A stretch of DNA of 64,000 bases from Sulfurirhabdus sp043759595 (GTDB taxonomy: Bacteria > Pseudomonadota > Gammaproteobacteria > Burkholderiales > SMCO01): the NCBI GenBank assembly GCA_043759595.1, contig JAYVLG010000158.1, forward strand, positions 6,091-70,090, in the 5' to 3' direction. This document shows, in pieces, positions 54,668 to 63,439 of the stretch. The position numbers and the translations under genes are program-made. The first letter of the stretch is position 1, and every line of letters starts with the position of its first letter. The notes beneath the pieces were generated by a model that was not told the origin of the DNA, made no database searches, and was given only the letters and a program-made list of their open reading frames with translations.

Positions 54668-56239
54668 ATGGCAATGCCTATTGACAGTTCTCTGACTGAA
54701 GACCAAAAGCATCAAAACCTGTCCGCCAAAATCTTTTTATTTCAAATTTCATTTATTGCATCACTTTTTTTTGTCACGATTGCCGGTTTGGGATGGACTA
54801 CACACCATTTTCTTATTGAAGAAGGGCTCAAAGAACGTGCAAAACAACTGACGCCTGTTTTAAGCCAATTTGCCGCCAACCTTTCTTTATCCGAAAATAC
54901 TGCGAAACCAACAGAGACACTCCGATACAGGCGCAATTTAACGGATTTACTTTATTTTCGTTATTTCAATGCAAAAGATATGGGACTGCGTGGGCAATAT
55001 GTGAAAGATACGACTTCACAATTACCCGACCTCCCTGTAAAACAGATTGCCCAGCTAAATCAAAGTCATTCAGATCATCTATTGATTACTACGCACGCCA
55101 TGGGTGTTATTACCTCCCTGCGTGTGTTAGCACCAGTATCACCTAATGACGGAATAATCCCGATTACAGGCAAATTACCGAAAGTGGACTCGCAAGTAAT
55201 CGGTTATATCGAATTTTCCCTGGATCTTGCTCCGGTAAGAAAACAGCTCTTCGAGTCGATTCTTCCCATTGCAATTTTACTGTTGGTGATTTTAATCGGT
55301 TTTGTGGTAGTGAGCCGCCGATACATTCACAATACGTTGATCTCTACGTTGCAAATTCAGGCGCCTTTACAGCGTATTGAAATTAATGATTTTCATGCAC
55401 CAGTTCAAACCCTACCTGAAAAAATAGCGCAACTTAATCAACCAAAAAATGCCTTTCTGGCGCGTATCCTGATTGCGGATGACAATGAAATCAATCGCAA
55501 ACTTGCTGTCATTCTGCTCAACCATATTGGTGCAAATATTGATCAGGCAGAAAATGGACTAGAAGCCGTTACCGCCTGCAAGCATAACCACTATGATCTC
55601 ATCTTGATGGATATTCAAATGCCAGTACTTGATGGCGTAGAAGCGACAAAACAAATCAGATTATTGCAGCAAGGTGCAGAAAAAACGCCTGTTATTGCTT
55701 TAACGGCCAATGCGCTGCATGGCGACAAAGAAAGCTACATAGCTTCAGGGATGGACGATTACCTGGCAAAGCCCCTTACCGAAGAATCCCTGAAAAGGAT
55801 TTTGGCAAAATGGTGCCCTGCTGCTTTTTCGGACCTTCTTCCTGCCATTCAAACTGAAATAACCATACCAAACAATGCTGAGAAGGCTTCCGGCCTGCCT
55901 GTACTGGATCCCAAGCAAGGAATTGCGCTTGCATTTGGCCAGGTTGATACCTGGAAAACCGTGTTGGAAATGCTGCTGAAAAGTTTACCCACACTGCTGA
56001 ATGATCTGGAACGATCTTTTTATGCAAAACGCCTGGACGAAATGCAACAATATGTTCACAAACTGCATGGCTCTTCCAGCTACTGCGGCACTCCGGCGCT
56101 CCAACATGCATCAAAATTACTGGAAATTGTCTGCGAGAGCGGTAACATTGATGATATTGCTACACAACTTACTCAAGTAAAGATAGAAATGGTGGCGCTG
56201 GCAAACCTGATTGAACTGAAAGGCATACCTTCAGAATAA
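54668..56239 (+). CDS. Membrane receiver-HPt protein lacking a histidine kinase core
   Basis: 523 residues. TM1 about residues 26-46, a periplasmic domain of about 140 residues, TM2 near 198-218 (PIAILLLVILIGFVVVS), a short linker, and a receiver domain about 265-385 (ILIADDNEINR, phosphoacceptor Asp in LILMDIQMPVLDG, Lys in LAKPLTE). An HPt domain follows, about 425-515, with the phosphoryl His in VHKLHGSSSYCG. This is the layout of BarA/GacS-type hybrid kinases without HAMP, HisKA and ATPase domains; TM2 is about 40 residues from the receiver. It may be an intermediate in a phosphorelay fed by another kinase. The gene is intact and tail to tail with the receiver at 56242. Confidence 0.88.
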   Translation: MAMPIDSSLTEDQKHQNLSAKIFLFQISFIASLFFVTIAGLGWTTHHFLIEEGLKERAKQLTPVLSQFAANLSLSENTAKPTETLRYRRNLTDLLYFRYFNAKDMGLRGQYVKDTTSQLPDLPVKQIAQLNQSHSDHLLITTHAMGVITSLRVLAPVSPNDGIIPITGKLPKVDSQVIGYIEFSLDLAPVRKQLFESILPIAILLLVILIGFVVVSRRYIHNTLISTLQIQAPLQRIEINDFHAPVQTLPEKIAQLNQPKNAFLARILIADDNEINRKLAVILLNHIGANIDQAENGLEAVTACKHNHYDLILMDIQMPVLDGVEATKQIRLLQQGAEKTPVIALTANALHGDKESYIASGMDDYLAKPLTEESLKRILAKWCPAAFSDLLPAIQTEITIPNNAEKASGLPVLDPKQGIALAFGQVDTWKTVLEMLLKSLPTLLNDLERSFYAKRLDEMQQYVHKLHGSSSYCGTPALQHASKLLEIVCESGNIDDIATQLTQVKIEMVALANLIELKGIPSE

Positions 56240-56241
56240 GC

Positions 56242-56646
56242 CTATGACTTGTCTTTTGAGGAATCCTGAGCTAGACGCTTGATGCTGTTAAGCGTATTAA
56301 TCACGCTTGCAGAGTTGAATGGCTTGACGATAAAGTCGTGAGCACCCAGAGACATTGCCGTATGGACGTGATCTGGCGTAGAAGAAACGCTCACCATAAC
56401 AACTGTTATCTGTGGATGGTTTAGCCTGATTTTTTTCAACACTTCAATGCCATCTATATTGGGCATATTAATGTCAAGAAAAACGACATCCGGGATAAGC
56501 TTAGCACATTGCGTCAGTGTGGTTTCACCATCTTCCGCTTCACCAACCACCTCGTGGTCATACTGTTTCAACAGCAATCGCAATAAATGACGGGTTATAC
56601 CATCATCGTCGGCAATAAGGATCCTGTAAGACTGTTTTTCTTCCAT
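56242..56646 (-). CDS. Single-domain response regulator (CheY-like)
   Basis: 134 residues consisting of a receiver domain: acidic pocket ILIADDDGITR, phosphoacceptor Asp in DVVFLDINMPNIDG (about 58), Thr/Ser switch in VMVSVSS and Lys in FIVKPFNS. A short charged tail follows, with no output domain. It should act by protein contact, or as a phosphate carrier for the HPt protein next door. It follows the Ser/Thr kinase-HDOD gene on the same strand after about 310 bases. Confidence 0.93.
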   Translation of the reverse strand: MEEKQSYRILIADDDGITRHLLRLLLKQYDHEVVGEAEDGETTLTQCAKLIPDVVFLDINMPNIDGIEVLKKIRLNHPQITVVMVSVSSTPDHVHTAMSLGAHDFIVKPFNSASVINTLNSIKRLAQDSSKDKS

Positions 56647-56686
56647 GGCTTTTCAAAAATCATTGTGGCATTTAACAATTGCGCAA

Positions 56687-56715
56687 ATCATGTGCCAGTT
56701 CGAGTAAAAATTCAA
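56687..56715 (-). promoter_or_regulatory. Weak candidate promoter of the response regulator
   Basis: On the minus strand TTGAAT (56715-56710) and CATGAT (56692-56687), 17 bases apart and about 40 bases before the start. Nothing else was found in the 56647-56956 gap. Confidence 0.3.
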
Positions 56716-56956
56716 GCCAATTGATCAAAATACTTCCTGATTGGCAGAAAACTCAGATGATATGGCACTTTCAACGCGCTTATGGCTATTGCTAACCCAG
56801 GAGATGGATAATATTCAAAGCTGCACAAACCTCCTTGAACTCACGTCAGTGTACGATTATTAGTACTACTCAACAGATAAATACTCAGCACTTCTTCGCA
56901 AATCATACCAAGTGATTTAAATTATTAACTGCCTTGCGATTCAGGGAGCGTGAGTT

Positions 56957-59401
56957 TCACAATTTTTGCTTGATAGCCAGAACCGCCTGATTACGCAACG
57001 TTTTCAGTAGATTGAGTTCTTCCGGTTGAATGCTGAGCGCACTTGAATGAATATTATCTGCATACAGCAATCCGACTGCGGATTTTTTAATCATTACCGG
57101 AAACAGAATAAAAGAATGGGCACCGACATTTTTACGATACCAGTCAGGAATCCTGGATTTGATATTTTCCGCATCAATATCGGCAATCAAAATATCCAGC
57201 CCTTGATTGAGGGAAACATGAAATACATCCGGCGAATATTCTAAAGAAAATTTAAAGTTTTTAAGCACTTGATCAATATCGTCGCCGAAACCGAAACGAC
57301 CATTCATCGTGTTATGCTTCCCTTCCTTGATACACATCAGCACCCGCGAAAATTTCATTCCCCTGTACATGGTTTCAAGAATCATGCGAAGCAGATCATT
57401 TAGCGCGTAATCATCAACTAAAGTATTGGTAATATCCTGAATGCCTGCTGCAAGGATATTTTGCGCAGCTTTGCGCGCACTTTCGGCAGAATCAATATCC
57501 TTTGGACCAGCGGGTTCAGGAGAGTGCAAAACCGTATCTTGCATCGCCGTATCCCCCAGTTCGGTGCCACCTTCACTTTCCTTAACACGGCTATTTTGCA
57601 ATTCCGTCTTGGCGTTATCAGCAATTCCCGACCACTGACTTATTTTTTTCATGAATCCACTTTGGCGCGTATCCAGCTCCAAAATACTGGTTTCTCGCAA
57701 AAATTCGCGCATGGCATCGCCTACTGCCAGCGCCAGCTGTTTGTCTGACAGTGCAATACCTTCGCCATATCGGGCGCTTAATGCTTTCAACTGTGCTCCT
57801 TTCTCTTCAACGGGTGTGTTTGAGGCAATCTGACACAACTCACTAGCAAGCCCGGAGAGAAGGCGAAATTTTTCTGCTTCTGACTGCGGTTTTCGAATTT
57901 TGGCTTCAGTGATTTCACGCATGCTGGAAATGATTTTGTCGGGAAAATTCCACGCCTTGGCAATACCTATTCCCAAGTCTTCATAAGTTACGCCTAGAAT
58001 CGAAACAGAAGCATGGCGCTCTGTTGTACTGCCTTGCTGAAGCAATTTTTTGATTTCAACGGTTTCTTCATGAAAATAAAATGTTGCAAGCAATTTACCC
58101 AAATTATGGAACATAGAGCAGATAAAGGCCTCTTCCACATCTTTTATGTTACATTTTGGTGCTAAACCCCTCGCAATCACGCCACCGAATAAGGTAGCCA
58201 AAATTTCGTCTTTAAGCTGGGCTGCTTGCGGTTTATTTTGCAGGTGTTCCAGCAACACTAACGTCACCGCAATATTTCGAACAGTATCAAAACCTAATAT
58301 CACCACAGCACGGGATACTGTGCTGATTGATCCACCAAATTGACCATAATAGGCAGCATTGACCAATTTCAAGAGTTTATTAGTCAATGCAAAGTCTTTA
58401 AGTATGACATTGGAGAGAGCTGATACGCTTTCATTGTCTGATGCGGCAATTTTATTAATTGCGCTAATAGCCTGAGAAATTGCAGGAAAGTCGCTTTTAT
58501 GTCGCATCCGCCGGAGCAGAAACTCCATCGTACTTTGCGCCCCTTCTTTTCCGTTGCTCGATGAAATATCACTCACCGGATTAAGATACGCATCCAAAGC
58601 GGCAATCATGTTTTCCGCTTTCAAAAAACGGTCTGCCGGGTCCTTCGAGAGCGCTTTCAAGACGATATTATCAAGTCGTTCATCAACATCATTGTCTATC
58701 ATTGAAGGCGGGCTAAATGACTGATGCTGAATTTTATCCAGAACTTCTTGAACTGTAGTTGCCTGAATTGGATTACGTCCAATCAGCATCTCATACAATA
58801 TCATTCCCACTGAAAATATATCTGTTTGTGGGCCGACGGTTCCGCTGGAAATATATTCAGGAGCCATATACAGCGGCGTACCTTTAAACTCAGGTGATGC
58901 CACCTTTTCTGATGCAATATTACTGGCAATACCGAAGTCCATTATCCTGGGAATGTCATTACCGCCCATCATGATATTTGCCGGCTTCAGATCACGATGG
59001 ACGACCTGTTTTCGATGCGCGTAGGCGATTCCTTCCAGTATCTGCATAGCGATTTCAACTGCCTTGACTGGGGGGATCGCACCCTTGGATTTTAAACGCT
59101 GCGCCAGCGTCATCCCTTCAACGTATTCGAAAATCAGATAGGGCTGCCCCTTGTGCTCGCCTGCATCGTACAAAGCAGCTATATTGGGATGTTGCATCTG
59201 GCTGACTATTCTGGCCTCATCCAGCAACACCTTCATTTGAGACTCTTTGCTTTTGGTTGCATTCAAATGAAGCGTTTTAATGGCAACAAGGCGTTGAAGA
59301 TGGGGGTCTTTGGCGAGATAAACGGTTCCTTGCGCCCCCTTTCCCAGGGTTTTCAGAACATGAAATCTGCCAATGTCATTTGCAGTAGTTGTTTGACTCA
59401 A
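56957..59401 (-). CDS. Ser/Thr protein kinase fused to HDOD and GAF-like domains
   Basis: 814 residues, no TM. Kinase domain about 10-270 with LGKGAQGTVYLAKD, AIKTL, catalytic HRDLKPANI, MDFGIAS and a PLYMAPE activation-loop end, so likely active. The HDOD domain about 320-520 contains LTNKLLKLVNAAYYGQFGG and VEEAFICSMFHNLGKLLA. A long helical linker leads to a GAF-like domain about 650-814 (LYRMILETMYRGMKFSRVLM-type start, ILFPVMIKKSAVGLLYADN). The start chosen is a TTG at 59401 with AAGAGG upstream, because the longer in-frame start at 59461 gives unlikely residues. Kinase-HDOD-GAF fusions occur in betaproteobacteria; their targets are mostly unknown. Confidence 0.9.
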   Translation of the reverse strand: MSQTTTANDIGRFHVLKTLGKGAQGTVYLAKDPHLQRLVAIKTLHLNATKSKESQMKVLLDEARIVSQMQHPNIAALYDAGEHKGQPYLIFEYVEGMTLAQRLKSKGAIPPVKAVEIAMQILEGIAYAHRKQVVHRDLKPANIMMGGNDIPRIMDFGIASNIASEKVASPEFKGTPLYMAPEYISSGTVGPQTDIFSVGMILYEMLIGRNPIQATTVQEVLDKIQHQSFSPPSMIDNDVDERLDNIVLKALSKDPADRFLKAENMIAALDAYLNPVSDISSSNGKEGAQSTMEFLLRRMRHKSDFPAISQAISAINKIAASDNESVSALSNVILKDFALTNKLLKLVNAAYYGQFGGSISTVSRAVVILGFDTVRNIAVTLVLLEHLQNKPQAAQLKDEILATLFGGVIARGLAPKCNIKDVEEAFICSMFHNLGKLLATFYFHEETVEIKKLLQQGSTTERHASVSILGVTYEDLGIGIAKAWNFPDKIISSMREITEAKIRKPQSEAEKFRLLSGLASELCQIASNTPVEEKGAQLKALSARYGEGIALSDKQLALAVGDAMREFLRETSILELDTRQSGFMKKISQWSGIADNAKTELQNSRVKESEGGTELGDTAMQDTVLHSPEPAGPKDIDSAESARKAAQNILAAGIQDITNTLVDDYALNDLLRMILETMYRGMKFSRVLMCIKEGKHNTMNGRFGFGDDIDQVLKNFKFSLEYSPDVFHVSLNQGLDILIADIDAENIKSRIPDWYRKNVGAHSFILFPVMIKKSAVGLLYADNIHSSALSIQPEELNLLKTLRNQAVLAIKQKL

Positions 59402-59485
59402 GCACCAGCCTCTTAAAGTTACACTTTCAGAACGTTTTTCCCCTGAGGGAGAGACCAACACAAATCAGAAAATACATATATCCAG

Positions 59486-59694
59486 CCTAGGAGCCTGTCG
59501 GACTTGAAGAATCGCAGCGCAATAGTTTTAGCAGGCAAGCCGCGTAGCGGATGCTCGCAAAATTTAGCTGGGCGAGGGCTGGTTTTGACGATTTTGCAGG
59601 GCAATAGTCATTCTATTACCCAAAAAAGCGACGAAACCTGCACCGGCCAGGTGAATTTGCAGCCGATTTCCTGTAAGTCCGGCAGGCTCCTAGG
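59486..59694. repeat. MITE-like element, 209 bp
   Basis: Terminal inverted repeats of 20 bases (59486-59505 and 59675-59694) differ at one position; both ends begin CCTAGGAGCCTG. Each carries CTAG, which could be a 4-base target duplication with the element proper starting at GAGCCTG. The interior has no ORF worth reporting. It lies in the 414-base gap between the kinase-HDOD gene and the AsmA-type gene, just upstream of the kinase start. Confidence 0.75.
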
Positions 59695-59875
59695 ATACAG
59701 AAAGTTCACACTTTGGTAAATTCAAGCAGATTCCATGCAGCTTAAAACTGAAGAAATGATCGCAACTATCATGCTGAATCGAGAATAACGATGACAACAA
59801 AGAACTGGCTTACAAGACCGCTCTTTTTATTTCAAAAGTCAATTCCATGGCTAAACAGATTCAAACTTCTAAAAG

Positions 59876-62800
59876 CTAGTTTTCATGGTGCAAGGTCAAT
59901 TCGTTGAGTTTACCGGAAACGGAAAAATGTGCTTTAACCAGCGTTGAAGCAGAGCGAAGTTCAGCATTAATTCGGCCGGAGACTTGACTGTCCTCAACTA
60001 AATCAACATACCCATTCGCGTTCATCAAGCCTGCTTCCATTTTCAACTGTTTATACTGATAACGATCCTTCGAAAGCGTAAACTTGCCAGACAATTTTTC
60101 AAAATTTGTTTGTCCACCACCACTGATATCATTTGCAGGGGATTGTATCCCGCCTACAAGATTAAAATTACCTAAAACACCTCTCTCAATTGTAAAACCA
60201 CCTTTTAATTGAGGCGCTTCAAACAACTTTGCAAGCTCACTATTTTGCAAGGAATAATCCGCATTGACACTCAACTTTCCCTGAAGAGATATTTCACGGG
60301 TAAACAAAGTTGCCAATGGGGCCAAATCAAGTCCTGTCGCGCTGTAATCGCCAGAAAAATGCCAGCCTTTCATCCAGTCCAGCTTCGCATTGCCTTTTGC
60401 GGATCCTCCATAGAGGCGCGCATCAATTTCTGTTACTTGCAACAAATTTTCTGTTGCCACCCCCCTTCCGCTTAGATCATCAAACATAAACGCAGGTCCA
60501 AAAGGTAACTGCCAGTTTTTTCCTGAAAAATCGAAATCGTAGGTTTCACCATGAGCCAGAATATTCCCTGAAAATTTAGCATCTGCGCTTTTGACAAATG
60601 CCCCTTGCAAAACGCCGGTTTTGGGGTTTAATTTAACTTCCGCATCGAACAAAGGCAATTTGAAACCTCGGACACCAATATTTACCCCTTTGAGACTGAC
60701 TCGATTAACCGGCATTGAAAACTGATTTTCTACTTTTAACCAATGCGATACGCGTCCCAAAGCATCCTGATCTAACGTCAGAGATTCGCCCTCAATGAGT
60801 TTGATTATTTTCCTGTCTTCAAATAGTGACAACATTTCTGGCATGATTCGGATAGTGCCAATCTTCACATCACGCATGACACCTACTGAAACCCCCTCTA
60901 ATTTCAGGTGAGGAGAAGGCCAGAGCGATGCACGAATAGTTGAAATGGAAACAGGTTCATGCACCCGGTCCGATACCATTTTTTCAAATGTCGGAGAATA
61001 GAAATTTAGCGGAACCAAATGTAATAGCACCAGAACAAGCAGAATCGCCCCAACTGTTGCACCGAGTACATATTTCACGCCTGTAACAAATTGCTGTAGC
61101 AATTTAGCCGGTGAAACAAAATTTCTTCTTTTTTTCCCTTTTGCCTCCTTGTTTTTAAAATCCGCCTGTGCTTTCGCTCGCGCCTCAGCCTGCCGCCTTT
61201 CCTCGGCATCAGCAACCATTTCTGCTTTTAAACTCGCTTCAGTCTGTAGTCTGGCTTCAGACTCATTCCGTACCAACAATTCAGCCTCTTCGCGCGCCTC
61301 CCTCTCAGCCTCCGCTTTTGCTTGCGCAACCACGCTTGCTGCTTCGATAGCTTTTGCTTCTGCTTCAGCTTTTATTCTCTCTGCTTCTTGAGCTTTAGCG
61401 CTTGCCTCAGCATCTCCAAGTGCTTTCGCTTCCGCTTCTGCCCTCTCCAATGCTTTCATAGCTTCTTGAGCTTGCATTGCGGCGGCATCACGTTCTTCCT
61501 GTTCAGCTGCCAAAATTGCATTTCTCTCAGCTTCTTCCTTTGCTTTGGCTTCAGCTGCAACCCTTGCAGCTTCTTCTGCCTGCGCAAGTTCTTCCGCTTC
61601 TTTACGTGCAATTTCTTCGGCTTTAGCCTTTGCTTGAATTTCTGCTTCAGCCCGCGCTAATTCTTCAGCAACCTCTCTGGCACGCGCCTCAGCGGCTTCC
61701 TGCGCTTGTCTTTCCGCTTCTACTCTTTCATGCTCTTCTGCTTCCGCCTGTGCTCTGGCTTCTGCTGCTTTTTTCGCGGCTTCTTCTGCCTGGGCGCGTT
61801 CCTCAGCTTCTTTCCGGGCTTTTTCTTCTGCCTCTGCTCTGGCTTGCCTTTCCGCTTCTTCACGCGCCAGCTGTTCGGCTTCCAGTCTTGCTTTCTCTTC
61901 TGCTTCCGCCTTTGCTCTGGCTTCTGCTGTTTTTCTCGCGGCTTCTGCTGCCTGGGCGCGTTCCTCAGCTTCTTTCCGGGCTTTTTCTTCTGCCTCTGCT
62001 CTGGCTTTCCTTTCCGCTTCTTCACGCGCACGCTGTTCAGCTTTCAGTCTTGCATTTTCTTCTGCTTCCGCCTGTGCTCGGGCTTCTGCTGCTTTTCTCG
62101 CGGCCTCTTCTGCCTGGGCGCGTTCCTCAGCTTCTTTCCGGGCTTTTTCTTCTGCCTCTGCTCTGGCTTGCCTTTCCGCTTCTTCACGCGCACGCTGTTC
62201 GGCTTCCAGTCTTGCTTTCTCTTCTGCTTCCGCCTTTGCTCTGGCTTCTGCTGCTTTTCTCGCGGCTTCTGCTGCTTTTCTCGCGGCTTCTTCTGCTTGT
62301 GCCCGTTCCTCGGCTTCTTTCCTGGCTTTCGCCTCCGCCTCTGCTCTGGCTTGCCTTTCTACTTCAGCTCGTGCAATGGCTTCAGCAGCTTCTCTGGCAC
62401 GTTGTTCAGCTTGTTCCAGGGCTTTTCTTTCTGCCTCAACCCTGGCTTTCTCTTCGGCCTCAAGCTTGGCTTGTCTTTCAGCCTCCGCCTTTGCTAGTGC
62501 TTCAGCCAACTCTCGAGCATGTTGCTCGGCAATTTCTCTTTCTTTCTGCTCAGCGGCTTCTTTTCTAGCTTTTTCTTCAGCGTCTGCCAGCGCTTTTGCT
62601 TCTGCCTCCTCTCTGGCTCTGGCCTCTAATCGTTTAGAAAGCCTGAGTTCTGCCAATTTTTGGTCATCTTCTTCCTCCTTGGCTTTCTGTTCAGCTTCAG
62701 CTTTTGCAATTGCATCTTCTCTGGCTTTTCTTTCAAATACTTCTTTAACTTTAGCTCTTGCCCTGGCTTCTGCCATTGCGCGCTTATCAAATTCCTGCCT

Positions 62801-63439
62801 CACTTTTTCTGCTGCATCGGCCTTCGCTTTATTTTCTTTTTCTACTTGAGCTTGTGCCCTCAATTTTATCTGAGCTGCTGCTTCTTCCCGCGCTTTCGTT
62901 TCAGCATCTGCTTTTGCTTTTATTTCCCTCTCTTTTTGAGCACGTGCTTCAGCCTCTGCCTTTCCCCTTCTCTCCAATTCCCTTTTTATTACTGCCTCAG
63001 ATTCCTTCAGCGCTCTATTGCTCTCTGCCTGTTTGACTTCATTTTCCAATTCAGCGGTCAACTCAGACAATTCACTTTCCCAAGCACGCTTTTCATCCAG
63101 CAATTTATTTCTTTGCCCCACAGCTGCCTGAGCATCTAAAAACGCCTGAGTATTTGCCTCTGAAACCATGATAGTGGCAGATGAACCAAAATCATTGCCA
63201 AATTGAGTGAGTTGTTCTCGAACTAATATTTTAATAAATTTTTCTGCAAGTAATGAATTCAATGCATTATTCAGTTTTACTTCTGATAATTTTTCTGAAC
63301 GGGCTAATATTTCAGCTACTGAGGTTTTTCCATCCACCAACTGTAATACACGAACGAGATCTCGATGAAGATGTCTGGATTTACCAGTCAGTTCCATCAC
63401 TCCTTTTGCGGTTTTAGCGTAAATCGTTGTCCAGTCCAT
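59876..63439 (-). CDS. Giant helical-stalk membrane protein with AsmA-like domain
   Basis: 1187 residues. Residues 1-130 form a compact domain (LTGKSRHLHRDLVRVLQLVDGK-type, resembling winged-helix modules). Residues about 130-780 are an almost unbroken Ala/Glu/Arg/Lys-rich helix, with a 54-residue tandem repeat. Basic residues GKKRRN precede a single TM near 789-809, and the rest is AsmA-like (LWPSPHLKLEGVSVG, GGGQTNFEKLSG). By the positive-inside rule the stalk is cytosolic and the AsmA part periplasmic. Fully helical, 650 residues would span roughly 100 nm. Some AsmA relatives move lipids between membranes; this role is unproven here. The ATG at 63439 is the only plausible start. Confidence 0.8.
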   Translation of the reverse strand: MDWTTIYAKTAKGVMELTGKSRHLHRDLVRVLQLVDGKTSVAEILARSEKLSEVKLNNALNSLLAEKFIKILVREQLTQFGNDFGSSATIMVSEANTQAFLDAQAAVGQRNKLLDEKRAWESELSELTAELENEVKQAESNRALKESEAVIKRELERRGKAEAEARAQKEREIKAKADAETKAREEAAAQIKLRAQAQVEKENKAKADAAEKVRQEFDKRAMAEARARAKVKEVFERKAREDAIAKAEAEQKAKEEEDDQKLAELRLSKRLEARAREEAEAKALADAEEKARKEAAEQKEREIAEQHARELAEALAKAEAERQAKLEAEEKARVEAERKALEQAEQRAREAAEAIARAEVERQARAEAEAKARKEAEERAQAEEAARKAAEAARKAAEARAKAEAEEKARLEAEQRAREEAERQARAEAEEKARKEAEERAQAEEAARKAAEARAQAEAEENARLKAEQRAREEAERKARAEAEEKARKEAEERAQAAEAARKTAEARAKAEAEEKARLEAEQLAREEAERQARAEAEEKARKEAEERAQAEEAAKKAAEARAQAEAEEHERVEAERQAQEAAEARAREVAEELARAEAEIQAKAKAEEIARKEAEELAQAEEAARVAAEAKAKEEAERNAILAAEQEERDAAAMQAQEAMKALERAEAEAKALGDAEASAKAQEAERIKAEAEAKAIEAASVVAQAKAEAEREAREEAELLVRNESEARLQTEASLKAEMVADAEERRQAEARAKAQADFKNKEAKGKKRRNFVSPAKLLQQFVTGVKYVLGATVGAILLVLVLLHLVPLNFYSPTFEKMVSDRVHEPVSISTIRASLWPSPHLKLEGVSVGVMRDVKIGTIRIMPEMLSLFEDRKIIKLIEGESLTLDQDALGRVSHWLKVENQFSMPVNRVSLKGVNIGVRGFKLPLFDAEVKLNPKTGVLQGAFVKSADAKFSGNILAHGETYDFDFSGKNWQLPFGPAFMFDDLSGRGVATENLLQVTEIDARLYGGSAKGNAKLDWMKGWHFSGDYSATGLDLAPLATLFTREISLQGKLSVNADYSLQNSELAKLFEAPQLKGGFTIERGVLGNFNLVGGIQSPANDISGGGQTNFEKLSGKFTLSKDRYQYKQLKMEAGLMNANGYVDLVEDSQVSGRINAELRSASTLVKAHFSVSGKLNELTLHHEN
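61740..62300 (-). repeat. 162-bp in-frame tandem repeat
   Basis: Three near-identical copies with an exact 162-base period: the same TGGGCGCG string starts at 61791, 61953 and 62115. Each encodes 54 residues of the helical stalk. A degenerate fourth unit lies further on, displaced by 21 bases (seven extra residues). Long antisense frames here only mirror this composition. Confidence 0.9.

Noticed and set aside
61740..62300. Regular repeats considered as a CRISPR array
   Set aside because: The 162-base units are contiguous, in frame and encode protein; there are no unique spacers.
61630..62849. Long plus-strand open frames with Leu/Phe/Ser/Cys-rich translations opposite the stalk gene
   Set aside because: They mirror the Ala/Glu/Arg codon repeat of the minus-strand gene; translations are low-complexity and have no ribosome site or known domain.
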